Part shown: positions 8,018 through 15,026 of the stretch, in pieces | Layout: every line of letters starts with the position of its first letter | Position numbering within the stretch: the first letter of the stretch is position 1 | IMG/VR virus record: IMGVR_UViG_3300020348_000005 | Location: 1 to 39,165 of that record | Source of the DNA: a virus | Strand: one strand, 5' to 3' | DNA: 39,165 nucleotides | Translations under genes and position numbers: made by a program | The notes under the pieces: model-generated | The model's database searches: none | What the model was told of the DNA's origin: nothing | What the model saw: only the letters and a program-made list of their open reading frames with translations

Positions 8018-8310
8018 TGGCTGTTCGTAAAACAAAAAAGGGAGCTGCGTTAAAACGTTGGTTCAAGGAAGACTGGAAGGATGTGCGAACGGGCAAGGCT
8101 TGTGGACGACAGAAAGGAGAGAAAAGAGGTACTCCTTACTGTAGACCGACAAAAAGGGTGTCAAGTAAAACACCTAAGACTTCTTCTGAAATGACTACTT
8201 CAGAGAAAAGAAAAAGAGTTGCACAGAAAAAAAGGTTAGGACAACCAGCAGGTAAGCCAAGAAGAGTTCAAGCGGTTAGACGGAAGAAACCTGCTAAGAA
8301 AAAGAAATGA
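8017..8310 (+). CDS. 97-aa Lys/Arg-rich conserved protein (LKRWFKEDW domain)
   Basis: GTG start overlapping the previous TAG by one base. The N-terminal ~45 residues form a conserved domain: ALKRWFKEDWKDVRTGKACG, RQKGEKRGTPYCRPTKRVSS, KTPKTSSEM; I recognise it from phages and other marine viruses, function unknown. The two Cys (residues ~29 and ~42) flank the basic loop. The C-terminus is a tail of QAVRRKKPAKKKK. Its composition suggests binding to packaged DNA or other nucleic acid (inference). It overlaps the next gene as ATGA. Confidence 0.7.
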   Translation: MAVRKTKKGAALKRWFKEDWKDVRTGKACGRQKGEKRGTPYCRPTKRVSSKTPKTSSEMTTSEKRKRVAQKKRLGQPAGKPRRVQAVRRKKPAKKKK

Positions 8311-8897
8311 TTACTTGGGACGAACGAACAGGAATAATCAAGGAAATAAAAGATTGGTCTGAACAGGTACTAGAACCAAGTAATCCAGAGTTTAACGATT
8401 TACCAGCTTGCCCTTATGCAAAAGCAGCGTGGCAAGAGCATAAAGTAAAAATAGTTTTTAAGTTTGAGAAAGAAGATTACAAGCAGTTATACATGGCACT
8501 TCATAATTGGAGTGATTTAAAGGACTTAACAATTATAGTTGATACAGAATTTATAAGAGACAATGACGAGTTTCATCAGTTTGTAGATAACGTAAACAAA
8601 GCCATTGCAGACAATGTTTTTAGAGATAGAGATATGTGGGTAATGGGCTTTCATCCTGATGATGGAGAGCAAGAATTATTAGATAGTGAAGCGTTTGAAC
8701 CAGAAACAGATACTGAATACGCTTTGTTATTTGTGCAGCGATTATCTAAGTTAGAGAAAGCTGCCGAGAAGTTAAGACCTCTTGGGTACTACGATAGAAG
8801 TTTCCAAGAATATGATACAGAAGCAATGTACAAACTACGTACTAAATTTTATAGGAGGCTACAAAATGCCCGGAGCAAAGAAAGCAGGACCAGTTAG
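8307..8897 (+). CDS. Hypothetical acidic protein
   Basis: 196 aa, unlike its basic neighbours: acidic and mostly helical, with a conserved-looking FNDLPACPYAKAAWQEHKVK segment near residue 30 and aromatic strands (LTIIVDTEFIRD, MWVMGFHPDD). A C-terminal segment YALLFVQRLSKLEKAAEKL is probably helical. The ATG overlaps the previous stop (ATGA), and the 3' end overlaps the next gene by 32 bases. I recall similar proteins in marine cyanophages without an assigned role. Function unknown. Confidence 0.65.
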   Translation: MITWDERTGIIKEIKDWSEQVLEPSNPEFNDLPACPYAKAAWQEHKVKIVFKFEKEDYKQLYMALHNWSDLKDLTIIVDTEFIRDNDEFHQFVDNVNKAIADNVFRDRDMWVMGFHPDDGEQELLDSEAFEPETDTEYALLFVQRLSKLEKAAEKLRPLGYYDRSFQEYDTEAMYKLRTKFYRRLQNARSKESRTS

Positions 8898-9024
8898 ACG
8901 TATGCGTGGCGGTGGTATGGCAGGTAAGAAAGTCATGGGTATGAAAGGTGGGGGTAAAGCGGGCGCTAAAAAGAAAGGCCCAGTTAAAAGAAAGACTAAG
9001 AAGACTAAAAAGAAGAAGAAGTAA
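8866..9024 (+). CDS. 52-aa Gly/Lys/Arg-rich basic protein
   Basis: The ATG at 8866 has an excellent AGGAGG 7 bases upstream, so translation starts here, not at 8782. The protein (PGAKKAGPVRRMRGGGMAGK, then a MGMKGGGKAGAKKKG segment) ends in a run of Lys with Thr (KRKTKKTKKKKK). It overlaps the end of the previous gene by 32 bases in another frame. With nearly half its residues basic and no hydrophobic core, it is probably disordered and polyanion-binding (inference). Confidence 0.7.
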   Translation: MPGAKKAGPVRRMRGGGMAGKKVMGMKGGGKAGAKKKGPVKRKTKKTKKKKK

Positions 9025-9027
9025 ACT

Positions 9028-9732
9028 ATGGCTACTTCCGGTACTACTGCGTTTAACATGGATTTCACTGAAATCGCTGAAGAGGCGTGGGAACGAGCTG
9101 GGCGCGAAATGCGTTCTGGCTACGACCTACGCACCGCAAGGCGGTCTATGAATTTGCTTACTATTGAGTGGCAAAATCGTGGGATCAATATGTGGACCAT
9201 AGATTCTGGAACTATAAATTTAGTAAGCGGTACAGCTACTTACGATTTACCTGCTGATACAATAGATTTGTTAGAGCAGGTTATTAGAACTAACAGTGGT
9301 AATGTTAGTACACAATCTGATCTTACTTTATCGCGTATTAGTGTGGCTACGTATGCAACTATTCCTAACAAACTAAGTCAGGGTCGTCCCATACAAATCT
9401 ATATAGATAGAGCGCGGGATAATCCTACAGCTACGGTGTGGCCTGTTCCCGACCAAGGCACTGCTGATTCCCCTACGTACGTATTAAAGTATTACAGGAT
9501 GCGGCGTATACAAGACGCAGGGGCAGGTATACAAACTGCGGATGTTAATTTTAGGTTTCTACCTTGTTTAGTAGCGGGGTTAGCTTATTACGTAGCAATG
9601 AAAGACCCAGAATTGGTTACACGTCTCCCTATATTAAAAGCAGCTTACGAAGAAGCATTTGAGTTAGCCGCAGGAGAGGATAGAGAAAAAGCTACTATTA
9701 GTTTAATACCACGTTTATTCGGGACAAATTAA
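9028..9732 (+). CDS. Head-tail adaptor / tail accessory protein candidate (P22 gp4-like)
   Basis: 234 aa. The first part, EIAEEAWERAGREMRSGYDL plus RTARRSMNLLTIEWQNRGIN and MWTID, is a helical hallmark of proteins that attach below the portal in podoviruses. A beta-rich middle (GTATYDLPADTIDLLEQVI, PIQIYIDRARDNPTATVWP, YVLKYYRMRRIQDAG) and a C-terminal helix with AYYVAMKDPELVTRLPILK complete it. By comparison with annotated phages I assign it to the adaptor ring between portal and tail hub; which member (P22 gp4 or T7 gp11-like) cannot be decided by eye. Confidence 0.62.
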   Translation: MATSGTTAFNMDFTEIAEEAWERAGREMRSGYDLRTARRSMNLLTIEWQNRGINMWTIDSGTINLVSGTATYDLPADTIDLLEQVIRTNSGNVSTQSDLTLSRISVATYATIPNKLSQGRPIQIYIDRARDNPTATVWPVPDQGTADSPTYVLKYYRMRRIQDAGAGIQTADVNFRFLPCLVAGLAYYVAMKDPELVTRLPILKAAYEEAFELAAGEDREKATISLIPRLFGTN

Positions 9733-9735
9733 ACA

Positions 9736-10398
9736 ATGGGGCAAAGGTTTGCAGCGGGTCATAACGCATTAGCTATTTGTGATGTGTGTGGTTTTCAGTA
9801 CAGACTAGGGCAGTTGAGAAGTTTAGTTGTTAGAGGTGTAACAACACAAGTAAAAGCCTGTCCTGAGTGTTGGAATCCAGACCAACCGCAAAATAAATTA
9901 GGGGAGTTTCCGGTAGATGACCCGCAAGCTCTTAGAAACCCTAGACCTGACTTTGCAGAACTAGCTGCGAGTAGGGCACATATAGAACCAATTGACCCTT
10001 CTATAGTTGTTGGGTTTGGTAAAGTTGGCGTTGTAACTATATCAGGAATAGTGACTAATACTTTTATAGTAACAGTTGCAACAGGCACAAACTCGTATGG
10101 AACGGGTAATAAATTTTATTTAGGAGGCGTGGTGAGTCCTACAATAGATTTAACAGAAGGACTAACTTACAAGTTTGACCAATCAGATGGTACAAACGGA
10201 ACGCATCCATTACGGCTTTCAACTACGCCCAATGGAACATGGGGTGGAGGGTCAGAATATACAACAGGAGTAACTAAAGTAGGAGTCCCCGGAAATGCAG
10301 GGGCTTACACACAAATAACAGTGCCCGATCCAGCACCTACTTTATATTATTATTGTTCTGCTCATAGTGGAATGGGTGGTCAAGCTAACACACCGTAA
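9736..10398 (+). CDS. Zinc-ribbon/cupredoxin fusion virion protein
   Basis: 220 aa with two modules. Residues 15-45 hold CDVCG and CPEC, a four-Cys zinc ribbon (C15, C18, C42, C45). Residues ~125-215 look like a cupredoxin: FYLGGVVSPTIDLTEGLTY, THPLRLSTTP, a TTGVTKVGVPG loop, and YYYCSAHSGMGG. Candidate type 1 copper ligands are H157, C207, H210 and M213; the spacing C-x2-H-x2-M equals that of amicyanin. The second module recurs in marine phage structural proteins as I recall. Whether it binds copper is not known. The gene sits between adaptor candidates, so a neck or tail structural role is inferred. Confidence 0.65.
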   Translation: MGQRFAAGHNALAICDVCGFQYRLGQLRSLVVRGVTTQVKACPECWNPDQPQNKLGEFPVDDPQALRNPRPDFAELAASRAHIEPIDPSIVVGFGKVGVVTISGIVTNTFIVTVATGTNSYGTGNKFYLGGVVSPTIDLTEGLTYKFDQSDGTNGTHPLRLSTTPNGTWGGGSEYTTGVTKVGVPGNAGAYTQITVPDPAPTLYYYCSAHSGMGGQANTP

Positions 10399-10410
10399 GA
10401 GGTATTTAGA

Positions 10411-10584
10411 ATGAAAAAAGAAAGTAAAAAAGCACCTAAGATTATAGAGCTTCCAAACGAGCCTACAGTTTATAGCCCCGGCACACAGGTCAATCAACCT
10501 ATTAACATGAAGACAAGCGGTATAGAAACTCGTGGTAATGGTGCGGCTACTAAGGGTACTAAAGCAAGAGGTCCGATGGCGTAG
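10411..10584 (+). CDS. 57-aa small conserved phage protein
   Basis: Reads MKKESKKAPKIIELPNEPTV and ends GIETRGNGAATKGTKARGPM plus A. The C-terminal RGxGAATKGxKxRGPMA motif is one I recognise in short proteins beside adaptor genes in marine phages. An AAGAGG site lies 9 bases before the ATG. The stop TAG shares its G with the GTG start of the next gene. The charge is positive. Function unknown; a role in head-neck assembly is a guess from position. Confidence 0.68.
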   Translation: MKKESKKAPKIIELPNEPTVYSPGTQVNQPINMKTSGIETRGNGAATKGTKARGPMA

Positions 10585-11210
10585 TGAACTACACAGAGCT
10601 TAAAACCAATGTTAATGACATTTGTGAGCAAACGTTCACGGATGACCAGCTTGCTATGTTTACTAAACAAGCAGAGCAAAAAATATACACTACTGTTTCT
10701 TTACCTGCACTGCGAAAGAATCAAACAGGGTCATTAACTAACGGTAATAAATATTTAACAATGCCTTCTGGTTTTTTGTATGCTTACTCTTTAGCCATAA
10801 TAAGTGGTAGTGATTACATTTATCTATTAGATAAAGATGTAAACTTTATGCGTGAAGCCTATCCTAACCCTGCTACAACAGGAGTGCCTGTGCATTATGC
10901 TATTTTTGACGAAACTAGCTTTATAGTAGGGCCAACTCCTAACGCTAATTTCGATGCAGAAATACACTTTGCTTATTATCCAGAGTCTATAGTAACTACT
11001 GGTACTTCATGGTTAGGCACAGAGTTTGATTCAGCATTGTTAAACGGTACTTTAGTAGAAGCAATTAGATTTCAAAAAGGAGAACCAGATATGGTGGCTC
11101 TTTACGATAATATGTATGCACAGTCGTTAGCGTTACTTAAAAACTTGGGTGACGGTAAATTGCGCGAGGATACATACCGAGGTGGTCAAGTTAAAGTGGA
11201 GACGGCTTGA
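10584..11210 (+). CDS. Second head-tail adaptor-type protein
   Basis: 208 aa from GTG 10584 (TAGTG coupling). The N-terminal helices NYTELKTNVNDICEQTFTDD and QLAMFTKQAEQKIYTTVSLP are typical of phage adaptor proteins of the type named after coliphage SU10; beta strands follow (GNKYLTMPSGFLYAYSL, EIHFAYYPESIVTTG) with a Trp-Leu-Gly-Thr motif near residue 145, and a C-terminal helix (MYAQSLALLKNLGDGKLRED). Probably builds the neck with the product of 9028. Assignment by recalled family resemblance, not by search. Confidence 0.58.
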   Translation: MNYTELKTNVNDICEQTFTDDQLAMFTKQAEQKIYTTVSLPALRKNQTGSLTNGNKYLTMPSGFLYAYSLAIISGSDYIYLLDKDVNFMREAYPNPATTGVPVHYAIFDETSFIVGPTPNANFDAEIHFAYYPESIVTTGTSWLGTEFDSALLNGTLVEAIRFQKGEPDMVALYDNMYAQSLALLKNLGDGKLREDTYRGGQVKVETA

Positions 11211-11497
11211 TGATAAGTTCTGAAAGCGTTGTGGAACTAGGTAACGTAAAGGTTACTACTATATCTAAGCGAGGGTTTACTCCCGAAGAGTTAGCTGAAC
11301 AGGCGCTAGATAAAATAATTTATGTGGGTGGCAATAGTCATCCTTTGATTGTAGAACAGGCAGAAGCGTTTAAAAATCAAATCCGTGGGGTACTGGTTGA
11401 GTATATGAAACAAGCTATTCGTTCAGACCGCACAACTTTGGCAAACCAATTCCGCGATGCTGGGCATTCGGAACTTGTAAAACTATTGGAGATATAA
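11210..11497 (+). CDS. Small helical conserved protein
   Basis: 95 aa from ATG 11210, sharing one base with the previous TGA (TGATG); the TTG at 11207 is unlikely. The sequence is helical with FTPEELAEQALDKIIYVGGN, QAEAFKNQIRGVLVEYMKQA and IRSDRTTLANQFRDAGHSEL. I have seen this arrangement in short proteins next to tail genes of marine podoviruses. No enzyme motif. Possibly a chaperone or small tail-assembly protein; this is inference. Confidence 0.68.
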   Translation: MISSESVVELGNVKVTTISKRGFTPEELAEQALDKIIYVGGNSHPLIVEQAEAFKNQIRGVLVEYMKQAIRSDRTTLANQFRDAGHSELVKLLEI

Positions 11498-11498
11498 C

Positions 11499-11954
11499 AT
11501 GGCAATAACAGTATCAACAGCAATGCCCACAAGTTTTAAAGTAGAACTACTTAAGGGGCTACATGACTTACAAAACGGTGCGGATACGTTGAAGATTGCA
11601 CTACTTAAGTCAGTATCAGCAGGTTCAGGAACTTACGGAGCTGCAAGCACTAACTACTCTAACATCACAGGTAATTCTGATGAGGCAAGTGGTTCAGGTT
11701 ACAGTGCAGGTGGTAACACTCTTACTAACGTAACTCCGGTTGCTTCTGGTACTACGGCTGTTTGTGATTTTTCTGACACTACTTGGTCAAGTGCTTCTTT
11801 TACAACATGTGGGGCAATGATCTATAACACTAGCAACAGTAATTCAGCGTGTGCGGTATTGGCTTTTGGTGGAGATCAAACAGTAAGTTCAGGGGATTTT
11901 CAAATCCAGTTCCCAGCTGCGGGTGCTTCTACTGCGATTATACGTATCGCCTAG
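11499..11954 (+). CDS. Tail structural protein, beta-rich
   Basis: 151 aa. The opening AMPTSFKVELLKGLHDLQNG followed by DTLKIALLKS is a motif of a widespread phage structural family; next come a Gly/Ser/Thr-rich loop (EASGSGYSAGGNTLTNVTP) and strands ending FQIQFPAAGASTAIIRIA. Its genome position ahead of the fibre genes suggests a tail or fibre-attachment role. No terminator separates it from neighbours. The exact function in the virion is unknown. Confidence 0.65.
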   Translation: MAITVSTAMPTSFKVELLKGLHDLQNGADTLKIALLKSVSAGSGTYGAASTNYSNITGNSDEASGSGYSAGGNTLTNVTPVASGTTAVCDFSDTTWSSASFTTCGAMIYNTSNSNSACAVLAFGGDQTVSSGDFQIQFPAAGASTAIIRIA

Positions 11955-11963
11955 AGGTCTTGA

Positions 11964-12674
11964 ATGACTGATAAAGTTGTAGGGCTTGGAGCTACATGGG
12001 GCGCAGGTACGTGGGGCCAAGGCTCGTGGGGAAATAATGTCAATATTTCCGTATCAGCTACAGGAGCAATAGGCACTGTAGGATTCTCCATAGGAGGGTC
12101 TGTAATACCCACTGGGGTACAGGGGACTAGCGCGGTAGGTAGCGTTGTTATAAACCGTACTGGGCTTATAATCCCAACGGGTGTAGAAGGAACAGGTAGT
12201 GTAGGGGACGTAACTACTGCATACAGCAGCGTGCAAACACCGACAGGCGTAAGTGGTACGGGTGCAGTAGGAACTACTTCAATAAGTGTAGTAGATTCCG
12301 TAACTCCTACAGGCGTAAGTGGTACGGGTGCTATAGGTGCGGTTGCGCTTGTAGTAGGAGATTTATTTGTACCTACAGGCGTAAGTGGTACGGGTGCTGT
12401 CGGTACGGTTACTCCAGCTTACGATAGAATCGTATCTGTTACAGGGGTAGTTGGCACAAGTGCTGTTGGAGCACCTACTGATTTAGTGCTACCTGCGATA
12501 ACTGGAGTGGCGGGGACAGGTGGAGTTGAGCCTGTTATTATCGCATTTGGTGGCTCTATAGTAGCTACAGGTGTAAGTGGTACGGGCGCGGTAGGAACAA
12601 TAAGTAGAGGTGGTTGGACTACGATAGATGATTCTCAAACACCTAGTTGGGTAGATATAAACAAAGCAGCATAG
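11964..12674 (+). CDS. Tandem-repeat tail protein
   Basis: 236 aa. The N-terminus contains a Trp/Gly motif (WGAGTWGQGSWGNNV), which also occurs in the tail hub protein encoded at 22161. The body is about eight copies of a 22-residue unit of the type PTGVSGTGAVGTVxxxx with intervening strands, ending in a short unique tail (GGWTTIDDSQTPSWVDINKA). Such repeats probably form a regular beta fibre or solenoid. It directly precedes the fibre gene, so a fibre-linker or tail-decoration role is inferred. See the DNA repeat entry at 12111. Confidence 0.65.
   Translation: MTDKVVGLGATWGAGTWGQGSWGNNVNISVSATGAIGTVGFSIGGSVIPTGVQGTSAVGSVVINRTGLIIPTGVEGTGSVGDVTTAYSSVQTPTGVSGTGAVGTTSISVVDSVTPTGVSGTGAIGAVALVVGDLFVPTGVSGTGAVGTVTPAYDRIVSVTGVVGTSAVGAPTDLVLPAITGVAGTGGVEPVIIAFGGSIVATGVSGTGAVGTISRGGWTTIDDSQTPSWVDINKAA
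12111..12603 (+). repeat. 66-bp tandem repeat array inside coding sequence
   Basis: Units begin at 12111, 12177, 12243, 12309, 12375, 12441, 12501 and 12567, all 66 bp apart except one 60-bp step. Three successive cores (12243, 12309, 12375) share the 20-base word CAGGCGTAAGTGGTACGGGT exactly, and a fourth (12567) nearly so. The period is a multiple of three, so copy-number change keeps the reading frame. Confidence 0.85.
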
Positions 12675-12683
12675 GAATATATT

Positions 12684-13556
12684 ATGGCTACTTATGTAAA
12701 TAATTTAAGACTTAAAGAAATTACTACAGGCGATGAGGACGGTACTTGGGGTACTAGTACTAATACTAATTTAGAACTTATTGCTGACTCACTTGGGTAT
12801 AACACTCAAGATTGTTTTGGTTCAGACGGTAACCAAACGACCACCATAGCGGATGGTTCTGCTGATCCTGCTCGTGCGCTGTATTTTAAAGTCACTTCTA
12901 CAGCAACTCTTTCTACGACTAGGGAACTTACGATAGCGCCAAACACTGTTTCGCGGGTTATGTGGATAGAGAATGCTACAACAGGCAGTCAGACCATAAC
13001 CATAAAGCAGGGGTCAGGAGCTACTGTAAATATACCTACAGGGCAAACTAAAGTTCTCTACTTAGATGGCGCAGGATCAGGAGCTGCTGTTGTAGATGCC
13101 AATGCTAATGTTGCAGCTGATGGAGTGACTTCGGTAGCTGGAACTGGAACCGTTAACGGACTGACTCTGACAGGTACAGTAACTAGTACAGGAAACTTAA
13201 CGTTAGGCGGCACACTTTCGGGAGTTAGCTTAACGGCTGCTGTATCAGGCGTATTACCATTTGCTAATGGTGGTAGCGGTGCAGTTGTTCCTTTATTAAA
13301 AGGCACAGGATATTCAGCGGTTAATAGAGATTTCATAGTTGTAACTACTGGAGGTATAACTATAACACTACCCAGTGGCCCTTCGGCAGGAGATGCGATA
13401 ACTATTAAAGCAGGTTATACCGCCTCTTCAAGTAGTTTTACAGTTGCCAGAAACGGTAGCAATATAGCGTCAAGTGGCACTGATTTAACGTTTGACAAAG
13501 ACTTTGCTCAGATAACCATGACCTATATAAACGGGACTATTGGCTGGAGTGTGTAA
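12684..13556 (+). CDS. Tail fibre protein
   Basis: 290 aa. The N-terminal block (TYVNNLRLKEITTGDEDGTW, GTSTNTNLELIADSLGY) and the strands REITIAP-like REL-TIAPNTVSRVMWIENAT followed by QTITIKQGSGATVNIPTGQT and KVLYLDGAGSGAAVVDANA are a recognised marine phage fibre head that probably anchors the fibre to the tail. After a hinge (TSVAGTGTVNGLTLTGTVTS) with the ANGGSGA motif common in fibres, the C-terminal ~100 residues are a separate beta domain. The stop abuts the ATG of the next gene with no gap. It likely forms a trimer that contacts the host surface. Confidence 0.75.
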   Translation: MATYVNNLRLKEITTGDEDGTWGTSTNTNLELIADSLGYNTQDCFGSDGNQTTTIADGSADPARALYFKVTSTATLSTTRELTIAPNTVSRVMWIENATTGSQTITIKQGSGATVNIPTGQTKVLYLDGAGSGAAVVDANANVAADGVTSVAGTGTVNGLTLTGTVTSTGNLTLGGTLSGVSLTAAVSGVLPFANGGSGAVVPLLKGTGYSAVNRDFIVVTTGGITITLPSGPSAGDAITIKAGYTASSSSFTVARNGSNIASSGTDLTFDKDFAQITMTYINGTIGWSV

Positions 13557-15026
13557 ATGGCTAATTTATCTGATCTTCTTCCTCAAGGGGGAGGGCAAAA
13601 CAACACAGACTTTGTAGCCGATGGCAATATCAGCGCGGGTGCGCCTGTTATTCTTACGAGTGATGGGAAAGTAAGTGGGATTTCAGAAACTGCGGGGAGT
13701 ATGGGAACTCCTGACGACCAAGGAACCTCTTACCAAGTAAGTGGTACTTCTGGTGCGGCTTATCACATTACCAATAATAGTATTATTTTATGTTGGCCCG
13801 CAGGAGCTTCTAATTATTACCCTACTGCTGCCGTAGCCACTATAAGTGGTACAACTATGACGATGAACTCTCCGACAGTAATTACTTCAAGTGGCACGAG
13901 TTTTTGTAGATGTGTGTATGACCAAACGCAAAACGTAGTGGTTTTTTATTATAAACTTAGGGGTGGCTCTTCGATAAAATGTAAAGCTGCTACAGTTTCT
14001 GGAAGTACTTTTTCTTTTGGTAGTGAAGCATCTGCTTTTTCTGGTTCTAGTTATGGTGATGCCAACGAAGGCGATATATCTAATTTAGACGATTCAAAGG
14101 TGGTTATTTGTTGGGGGAATGTATCAGGTTCATCTGCACAAGTAGTTAGTATTTCAGGGACGAGCTTAACTATGAATACAGCAGTAAGTGTATTCGGTGG
14201 TAATACTATTCCTTTGCGTATGGCAAGTGGCAAAAAAGGGGAATTTGTTTGTGCAGGTGGAAGTACAAGTAAGATGAGTTTTGTTGCTTGTACGGTGAGT
14301 GGTACGACAATAACGGCGGGAACAGCAACTGACATATCTGGTGGCACTTCACAATATAATGACATAGCTAGTGGTTTTTGGAATGGGTATACCTCTCCAG
14401 AGTCTACTTATATTGCGGCTTATCACGATCCCGGAGCTTCGGGAGGTACATCGCTAGCTCGTGTAATCACAGTTTCAGGAACAACACTTACTCTAGGGGC
14501 TACAACTTCTTTAACGGCTGACCCCGATTACAACGAGCCGGCAATGGGTTGGGGTGGTTCTGCTACACAAGCCGTGTATTATTATCGTAGTAATTCCTCT
14601 TCTAGTGACGGAAAAGTGGTCGAGTTGAACTATTCAGGAACCACTATTACTGAAGGCTCAATTACCACAGTAGGTTATAAAAACTATAGTAATTGGGGTG
14701 TGACTACAGATCAGTCCGTAAAAAAATCTATTGTGCTTTATATGGATGGGTCAAACAGCGATGCAGCAGAGGTAAATGTTTTTAGTCCTACATCAAGTAA
14801 CCTCACCGCAACCAACCTCTTAGGTCTTGCCCCATCAGCCATCAGCGACACAGCGACAGGCACGATAAACACTTGGGGTAGTAGAAACGAAGCGCAGTCA
14901 AGTCTGACGATAGGTAGCGATTACTACGTTCAGACAGACGGCACTTTATCCACCGATACAGGCGGTCAGCTAATCGGCAACGCGATCAAGACAAACCAGA
15001 TTAATATCAAGGATTATACGGGATGA
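13557..15026 (+). CDS. Receptor-binding-type tail protein, paralog 1
   Basis: 489 aa, first of three tandem paralogs. The N-terminal anchor is NLSDLLPQGGGQNNTDFVAD followed by GAPVILTSDGKVS. The core has repeated short strands of the type xVSGTTxTxGxxT and D-rich turns (YDQTQNVVVFYYKLRGG, YIAAYHDPGASGG), consistent with a beta-propeller. The C-terminal module (ATNLLGLAPSAISDTATGTI, then SDYYVQTDGTLSTDTGG) is shared with the next two genes. Ends ATGA, overlapping paralog 2 by 4 bases. Host recognition is inferred from family knowledge of marine fibres. Confidence 0.7.
   Translation: MANLSDLLPQGGGQNNTDFVADGNISAGAPVILTSDGKVSGISETAGSMGTPDDQGTSYQVSGTSGAAYHITNNSIILCWPAGASNYYPTAAVATISGTTMTMNSPTVITSSGTSFCRCVYDQTQNVVVFYYKLRGGSSIKCKAATVSGSTFSFGSEASAFSGSSYGDANEGDISNLDDSKVVICWGNVSGSSAQVVSISGTSLTMNTAVSVFGGNTIPLRMASGKKGEFVCAGGSTSKMSFVACTVSGTTITAGTATDISGGTSQYNDIASGFWNGYTSPESTYIAAYHDPGASGGTSLARVITVSGTTLTLGATTSLTADPDYNEPAMGWGGSATQAVYYYRSNSSSSDGKVVELNYSGTTITEGSITTVGYKNYSNWGVTTDQSVKKSIVLYMDGSNSDAAEVNVFSPTSSNLTATNLLGLAPSAISDTATGTINTWGSRNEAQSSLTIGSDYYVQTDGTLSTDTGGQLIGNAIKTNQINIKDYTG

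Noticed and set aside
8782-8865. Upstream extension of the small basic protein to ATG 8782
   Set aside because: AGGAGG lies correctly before ATG 8866, and the extension only shadows the preceding gene.
12243-12400. Repeat array as a possible CRISPR
   Set aside because: Repeats are coding, period is a multiple of three, and the spacers are themselves similar, as in protein repeats.
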